Shown here: one piece after another, positions 22,559 to 27,679 of the stretch
How positions within the stretch are numbered: the first letter of the stretch is position 1
Layout: each line of letters starts with the position of its first letter
Translations under genes and position numbers: made by a program
The notes under the pieces: model-generated
Told to the model about the DNA's origin: nothing
The model's input: only the letters and a program-made list of their open reading frames with translations
Database searches by the model: none
Assembly (NCBI GenBank): GCA_003833135.1
Contig: QZLH01000002.1
Span: 124,076-151,754, forward strand
Direction: 5' to 3'
Length of the DNA stretch: 27,679 bases
From: Oehlia diaphana
Lineage: Eukaryota > Glomeromycota > Glomeromycetes > Glomerales > Glomeraceae

Positions 22559-22914
22559 AAAAATGGTCAATTTTTTGAAATGATTTTGTAATAATTTTAA
22601 CATACTACAAAAATATATTTAATACATCAAAATGTTTTTGTTATACTTTTGTTATTATTTTGTAATTATATTGTATCTAGGTCTATAAAAATAACTAAAA
22701 ATAATATTACAATAATTTTTTAATATTTTTGCTATTATTTTATTATTATAATATAATTATCTTTGATATTATTTTAACATGTTAATTTCAAAAATACCTC
22801 AAAAATATATTGATATATTTTAAAAATTTTACAAAATAATTGCACAATTGTTTTGAAAACCATTGTATCTAGGTCTATAAAAATATTTCAAAAAATTGGC
22901 TATTTTTAGTAAAG
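22552..22914. mobile_element. MITE family B, copy 1, inserted in the reverse transcriptase gene
   Basis: A 363-bp element with 30-bp terminal inverted repeats (28 of 30 matching), each starting CTTTACTAAAAAT, flanked by TA at 22550-22551 and 22915-22916. The pol reading resumes on the other side, with RNase H at 22917. Inside, a 23-bp direct repeat beginning TTGTATCTAGG occurs at 22671-22693 and 22863-22885. It has no coding capacity. The first 119 nt match 27561-27679 exactly by eye. Confidence 0.9.
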
Positions 22915-22916
22915 TA

Positions 22917-23346
22917 ATGGAAAAGCCAGTATTAGATTATCCAGATTTTGAGAAAGAGTTTATATTAATAACAGACACTTCAAAAGAAGAATTAGGAGCA
23001 GTATTATCTCAAAAGAATAAAAAAAATAAAGAATTTGTTGTAGCCTATGCTAGTAGAAGTTTAGTTGGAGCAGAGAAGAATTATCCAATAACAGAATTAG
23101 AATGTCTAGCAATATTTTGGGGGAATTAAACATTTCCATAAGTTCTTAACAGGAAGAAAATTTAAAATCATTACAGATCATTCTGCATTAAAAGGACTAA
23201 TGAATACTAAAGTACCTACAGGAAGAAGAGTAAGATGGGTACTAATAGAACTACAACAATATGATTTTGAAGTAGTACATAGAAGTGGAAAAGAAAATAA
23301 GAATGCAGATGCGTTATCAAGATTAAAGTTTGAGGAAAAATTATAA
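22917..23346 (+). pseudogene. Retroelement RNase H domain, frameshifted
   Basis: Gypsy-type RNase H follows the MITE. Visible are MEKPVLDYPDF, the first acidic site in ILITDTSKEELGAVLSQ, YASRSL, the Glu in PITELECLAIFWG, then after a one-base frame change at about 23123 the Asp in FKIITDHSALKGL and the final NKNADALSR. All four catalytic acidic positions can be seen across the two frames. A TAA at 23344-23346 ends it. In a normal Ty3/gypsy pol, a linker and an integrase with an HHCC zinc finger should follow; none is seen. Confidence 0.85.
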
Positions 23347-23372
23347 AAAAGGACTCTAAAAACTTGAATTAG

Positions 23373-23681
23373 GAAATAATAAAAATAGAGCAAAATAAAG
23401 AAAAGAAATTAAGATATGTTAAATGTAAAGATAAATGGTATGAAGCTAAGAGATTCAAAGGAAAATGGGACGATATAAAATATTTTACCGATAAAGAAGC
23501 AATACTTTTAAATTTAGAGAAAAAGACAGAAAAAGAATTATTAAAAAAATTAGGAAGAGAAAATAAACCACAAGTTATTATTATCAATGGAGTAGATGGT
23601 GTAGGAAAATCTACTGTAGTAAAGAATATGATTAAACAATTAGAAAATAAGGACAAATTAACAGTCAGGCGATATGTCTAA
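23373..23681 (+). CDS. Reading frame with nucleotide-kinase-like P-loop after RNase H
   Basis: An open frame of 102 codons with no good ATG, starting after a TAG at 23370-23372 and ending at TAA 23679-23681. The first part (YVKCKDKWYEAKRFKGKWDD) is basic and resembles the linker that follows RNase H in gypsy elements. After a Lys/Glu-rich helix comes a strand plus Walker A motif, VIIINGVDGVGKSTVV (P-loop at about 23589-23615), the pattern GxDGxGKST of thymidylate and deoxynucleoside kinases. The frame stops about 20 residues later, so no Walker B or lid region is present. It may be a captured host fragment, the start of an accessory gene of the retroelement, or a chance junction with an older pseudogene. 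It is open for 306 nt although the pol upstream has several frame breaks. Confidence 0.55.
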   Translation, partial: EIIKIEQNKEKKLRYVKCKDKWYEAKRFKGKWDDIKYFTDKEAILLNLEKKTEKELLKKLGRENKPQVIIINGVDGVGKSTVVKNMIKQLENKDKLTVRRYV

Positions 23682-24153
23682 TTGAGTGCAGATCATTAAT
23701 TAAATTGTTTTGTATAACAATCATTCGTAGAAGTTGGGGAATATATTAACGTCAAATTATCATATATTAATTGCGTATTCTTTCTTAATAAACTTCATTT
23801 TCCAAGTTTCAAACTATACAGTTCTAAAGAAATTTCTTATTTTTTCCTGCTTCTGGTCTTATTTTAATTAGTTAAATATGGTCTTAATTTTTGTACTTAT
23901 GGCAAGGATTCTCCAAACGGAAGAAATATTACAATTTCGTAAGTACCCAGATTTGTAAGTCCAGTTGAGTCACATACACTATCACTAATACTAGTTTTAA
24001 TATATAACAGATAATAGAGTTTAAAGTGACATTGTAATTTTAAATAATATAGTATGTAGTTAACTAGTAAACAAATATAAGGTTTTTTTTATTTAAAATG
24101 TTTTTTTTTTATTTTATAATTTCAAATATTGTTATTAACCGTTTTTCTTGCCA
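23682..24153. other. Unassigned AT-rich stretch
   Basis: No coding segment, polypurine tract or 3' LTR was recognised between the P-loop frame and the next pseudogene. The retroelement's right boundary is probably in or before this stretch but cannot be placed. Confidence 0.35.
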
Positions 24154-24509
24154 TTATTTAGCTTTTTTATGTTGATTTTTATAATACTGAGTTAATCGAG
24201 CTGCATCCCAAATATCTGAAGATGAAGATATACCTTCAAGTGCAGCAAGATATCGTTGTACTTCTTCTTTAGTAGATGGTAAAGAATGGGCCACCATCGG
24301 GGCAAGTATTTCAACAGCTTCTTTTGATGAAATTCGACGTACTCACTTCTTAGGTGGTTTATCAGATGATCCAGGTTGGTTATCTAAATATTTGTATTTT
24401 TTCTTTTTCTGAAAGGGTTTTCAATATCTTTATATTTGGTAACTAATACTTCTTTTACCCTTCGTCCTGTAGTATCAATTTTTTCCTTTTTTAACACTTC
24501 TTGTGCATA

Positions 24510-24924
24510 CTTTACAGAAACTTAATATTTTTAATCAATATAGAATCAATATCATTAAGTTTATCTTAATGGTATCATTTTGATATCATTTTGATATCAT
24601 TTCAATATCAATATAATATCAATATGATATCAAAATAAAGTATTATTATTTTAATATTATATCGATATTAAATTAATATCAAAATGATATCAAAATGATA
24701 ATTAAAATGATATCGAAATGATATCGAAATGATATTTTTAAATTAAACTTAAATATGTTGTTTCTATTATCATTTTAATATCATTTTAATATTAATTTAA
24801 TATCAATATGATATCGAAATGATAATACTTTATTTTGATATCATATCAATATTAAATCGATATTGAAATGATATCGAAATGATATTAAAATAATATCACT
24901 TGAAAATTTAAAGTTTCTGTAAAG
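24510..24924. mobile_element. MITE family A, copy 2, inside the decayed multicopy gene
   Basis: A 415-bp element with CTTTACAGAAACTT at both ends in inverted orientation and TA on each side (24508-24509, 24925-24926). Its right end, read in reverse, follows the left end of copy 1 closely (including the CTTTAAATTTTCAAG subterminal sequence), so the two copies lie in opposite orientation. It separates the blocks ending in CYKQELHR and starting AQEVLKKEKID of the host pseudogene. Confidence 0.87.
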
Positions 24925-25931
24925 TATATGAGATGTATACGGTGAAGTTCCTGCTTATAGCATTCCTTTAATCGTCTTATTCCATCAGCATGAATCTCTT
25001 TCGGATATGAAGTATAGAAAAGATCATGTGTTTGATTATAATGATTGAAATCTTTGGTATCAAAAGCTATCAACAATTTCTCCACCAAACTCCACATTTC
25101 ATCTTTTCTTAAATTTGTTGATTGTTCATAATTAGTAAAGGTATTCTTATGCAAATATTCATTCAAAAATAATTCTATTCGTTCATACTCTGATTGAGAT
25201 GCTTTCACTTGTCATTTAAGGTTTTCCTGATCTATAATGTTACCTGTAACATTCTGCTTAATAAATTTTACTCCGAATATTTCTAGAGTTTCATCAAATG
25301 CCATAAAATGTCTAAATCTATCTTCTGATACTTTAAAAGACCCTGCAACTTGCAATTTTTCCTCTAATTTGGAGTATTGTTCAAGAATTCCAAAGAAATG
25401 TAAAATCGATTGAGTATAATTAGATTTTCCAGCTGAAGGAAGTAAGGGACTAAAAGCAGCTAAAGTATTTTTTTGAATATTAAAATTTCCTATTCAAATA
25501 CCAATTCTATGTGCAATAAATAAGTCCACCCAATTATAAAATAAATACCAGATTTTAAGTATTTAGTATTTTTCGTATTTGTCATCCATAATATTATATT
25601 TATACATATTTTTTGACTTTAAATGTATTCGTAAAGCTATACCAACTGAAACCAAAATTAACTCTATAATCTGAACTGTAACCCGGTAGTCAACAACCTT
25701 CTCCAATTTGTCTATATATTTGACTCCAACTGCAGCAGCTAAATCAAAAATTCTGTAGCTTAAAAATATACTAATAAGAGCTGATGTCATATCATTATTA
25801 GTATGTCATGAACCAAGAATAGGTCGAAGGTTTGGCCACTCTTTTCGTAAATTTATTAATCGCTGAAATATAGATTCATCAGCAATGATATCCAAATATT
25901 CATCAGAACTTAATGAAAAATCATTTTTATA

Positions 25932-26129
25932 CAGTCAGACCTCTATAATTGCACACCCCTTAGGACCATATGTATAATTTTCAAAATAGTGCATTTAAAG
26001 AGGGTGTGCATTTATAGAGGTAAAATAATTAGAGATCATATAAGCTTAGGACCGAACCAGAGGGTGCATTTAGAGAAGATATACATAGTGGATGCAATTA
26101 TGGAGAGTGCAATTATGGAGGTCTGACTG
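25932..26129. mobile_element. 198-bp MITE family C (CAGTCAGACCTC ends)
   Basis: The ends are 23-bp inverted repeats beginning CAGTCAGACCTC(T/C)ATAATTGCAC with one mismatch, flanked by TA at 25930-25931 and 26130-26131. The interior carries further copies of the GTGCAATTATGGAG/GTGCATTTA theme near each end. TA target and CAGT ends fit pogo/Fot1 or other Tc1/mariner-superfamily non-autonomous elements. It interrupts the decayed multicopy gene between its KYKRGNL and LSSDEYLD blocks. Confidence 0.88.
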
Positions 26130-27124
26130 TACATTTTTGCTACATTAAAGATTCCCTCGTTTGTATTTAGAATAGCCACCCGCTTTCAAAATTACTACAT
26201 GCTGTGAGTCTCCAAAACATCCTTGATCCATTCTTTCAATAAGTTTTTTGTGTACTGTAGAAATATCAAAATTTGTCCTAAATTGTAAGTTTTCATGATC
26301 ATTATTAGAATAATAAAATCCTAAACATTCATCTAATATTTCATCATAAAGATTTAATATTTTCTGTATAGTGATATTTATTCCAAAAATTTGATGAAAT
26401 ATCAATGCTTTTTTATCATGTTTAGTTTTAATAATAGAAGTTTGTAAAGGTGTTTGAAATACCATTCAAAGAGTTGCATGTGATGTGCCATGTGTAACGT
26501 CAAATATATTGCCATAGGAAAAAGTTTTTTCCTTAAAGTTTATATTGTCTATTACGACTAGATTCCAAAATTAAGAATTTTTTTTAAACGCTTTGTTGGA
26601 TCTACTTTATTCATTCTCTCTTTTCTAATCTTCATTCATGTTCCTTACAGTGAGATAAAACTTTTAAGATAGCAAGAAGATTTGTTAAATCACCCGCCAT
26701 TTTTGGTTTTTGTGTAAAGCTGGCAATTATTGTAGAAAATCAGATTTGAAGTGAAGGAAAGGTAATGCTAATCAAAATAGTTAAGAATAATAAAACAATT
26801 TTAGTAATTTTAACTGGATCATTAGCTTTTATTGACATATTTCTTGCTTTTCGTCTTTGATTTACAATAGTCATTTTTTTTTCATAGATACCAGTTAAAA
26901 ATGCATAAAAAAAATTCACCAACTATGAAGGAAAACTGGACATGTATTCATCTATGGATTGTGGATTCTGTAATTGATTCTTATTTAAAGTTAATTCAAT
27001 TCAAGATTTCCATAATTTTAATGCAAATTGTTTTCCTAAATCTTGACAAAACTGATCTTTCAAATCCTCTCGTGTTATAACTTTAATAATAATTTGTTTT
27101 AGTTGTATGTCAATGTGCAACATA

Positions 27125-27560
27125 CAGTGGCTCACAAAAATAACGCAACTGTTGAATATAAAACATTGAATAGGTATAATTTTATAATCATAAAGCATAT
27201 TAAAATAAAATAAATTTTATTAAATTTGTAAAATCAAAATTAACATAAATTAATAAATTATATTCTGATTCAGTCACGTGAACAAAAATTACACTGCAGT
27301 TTTCAAGCTTTTGGCGTTGCATTATTTATGTGACTTTTAGCGATCAATATTTAATCAATAGGACTAACCTAAAAAAAAATTAATAAATGCTGCACTAAAA
27401 CATTTATTTAATAGCCCACTCTTTGTATATCCCCTTCTAGCCTTTATCACATCATTTACCCTTTCTGGCATAGACTCGATTAATTTTAAACATACATCAA
27501 CCTCAATTCCGTTCCAAACATCTTGTAACTTTTCCCACAAGTCCTCTCTTCCCGTAGCTT
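27125..27560 (-). mobile_element. Tc1-like element, 3' end and transposase C-terminus (partial)
   Basis: The element begins with CAGTGGCTCACAAAAATAACGC at 27125, preceded by TA, a sequence typical of Tc1-like termini. On the minus strand, from about 27560 to a stop at 27364, is a transposase C-terminus: EDLWEKLQDVWNGI, LIESMPERVNDVI and ARRGYTK match the closing part of Tc1-like DDE transposases after the last catalytic residue. A sequence at 27316-27334 is an imperfect inverted copy of 27129-27148 (17 of 19 bases), forming a subterminal hairpin. The rest of the gene lies beyond a MITE that starts at 27561. Insertion into the decayed gene to the left is supported by the sharp change at the TA. 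Confidence 0.8.
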
Positions 27561-27679
27561 CTTTACTAAAAATGGTCAATTTTTTGAAATGATTTTGTAA
27601 TAATTTTAACATACTACAAAAATATATTTAATACATCAAAATGTTTTTGTTATACTTTTGTTATTATTTTGTAATTATA
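27561..27679. mobile_element. MITE family B, copy 2 (cut by window end)
   Basis: The 119 nt to the window edge match the left end of the element at 22552 base for base by eye. It interrupts the Tc1-like transposase gene upstream of its EATGREDLW block. The two flanking bases on the left are TT rather than the expected TA, so the target duplication on this side has mutated or the insertion differed. The right end is outside the window. Confidence 0.85.

Larger units (their letters stand above)
24154..27122 (-). pseudogene. Decayed gene of a probably multicopy family, split by two MITEs
   Basis: Minus-strand segments read in order from about 27122 to a stop at 24156-24154. Recognisable blocks are REDLKDQFCQDLGKQFALKLW, FFYAFLTGIYEKK, VVIDNINFKEKTFSYGNIFDVTHGTSHATL, HVVILKAGGYSKYKRGNL, RLINLRKEWPNLRPILGS, SALISIFLSYRIFDLAA, FNIQKNTLAAFSPLLPSAGKSNYTQS, FRHFMAFDETLEIFGVKFIKQNVTGN and a basic tail ending DAARLTQYYKNQHKKAK. 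From memory, similar proteins are numerous in Rhizophagus proteomes and may derive from a transposon; the biochemical role is unknown to me. Stops interrupt it at 26466-26468, 25806-25808, 25494-25496 and 25212-25214, among others. MITEs at 25932-26129 and 24510-24924 split the frame, and a Tc1-like element borders its 5' side at 27125. Confidence 0.65.

Noticed and set aside
20149..23346. Frame changes in the retroelement as sequencing indels or programmed frameshifts
   Set aside because: Indel errors cannot be fully excluded, but neighbouring host genes with equally long homopolymers read cleanly, and there are too many breaks for programmed shifts; relic decay is preferred.
24154..27122. 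Reassignment of TGA to an amino acid to explain in-frame TGAs in the decayed gene
   Set aside because: The intact genes in the left half use TGG for Trp normally, and the decayed gene also has TAA stops and frame changes, so pseudogene decay is simpler.

Overview
Nuclear DNA of an early-diverging fungus, most likely an arbuscular mycorrhizal Glomeromycotina species of the Rhizophagus type. This is inferred from very high A+T content, short introns of about 60-90 nt with GT...AG ends, BTB-TLDc proteins, a Crinkler N-terminal domain protein, abundant DNA transposon debris, and many long A/T homopolymers. No rRNA, tRNA or CRISPR was recognised.

The left 16 kb is a host gene region. It holds a two-HMA-domain P1B copper ATPase (1809-4819, three exons), a stand-alone Crinkler-type header protein (5273-5581), and a six-exon minus-strand gene resembling augmin subunit HAUS2 (5983-7090). 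That gene is divergent, across 270 bp, from a seven-exon PEX3 gene (7361-9326). A BTB cluster follows: an intronless BTB-BACK-TLDc gene on the minus strand (9563-11380), a KCTD-type T1/BTB gene (12945-13851) and a three-exon BTB-TLDc gene (14132-15804). All seven can be read as intact proteins once introns are placed.

The right 11 kb (about 16.9-27.7 kb) is layered mobile DNA. In order it contains a 438-bp TA-flanked MITE made of ATATC palindromes, an array of degenerate palindromes, a broken mariner/Tc1 (DDE_3) transposase, and a degenerate Ty3/gypsy-like retroelement. The retroelement's RT is split by a 363-bp MITE. Instead of an integrase after RNase H, it runs into a reading frame with a nucleotide-kinase-like P-loop. 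Next is a decayed minus-strand gene of a probably multicopy family, interrupted by two further MITEs and bordered by a Tc1-like element. That element is itself interrupted by a second copy of the RT-splitting MITE, identical over the 119 nt visible.

The host genes cover metal homeostasis, spindle assembly, peroxisome biogenesis and BTB adaptor functions, with no sign of a shared pathway. The most unusual signals are the P-loop frame fused to a gypsy pol, the nested TA-target MITEs with a shared CTTTAC terminus, the orphan Crinkler header, and the HAUS2-like gene, whose short exons hide it from simple ORF calling.
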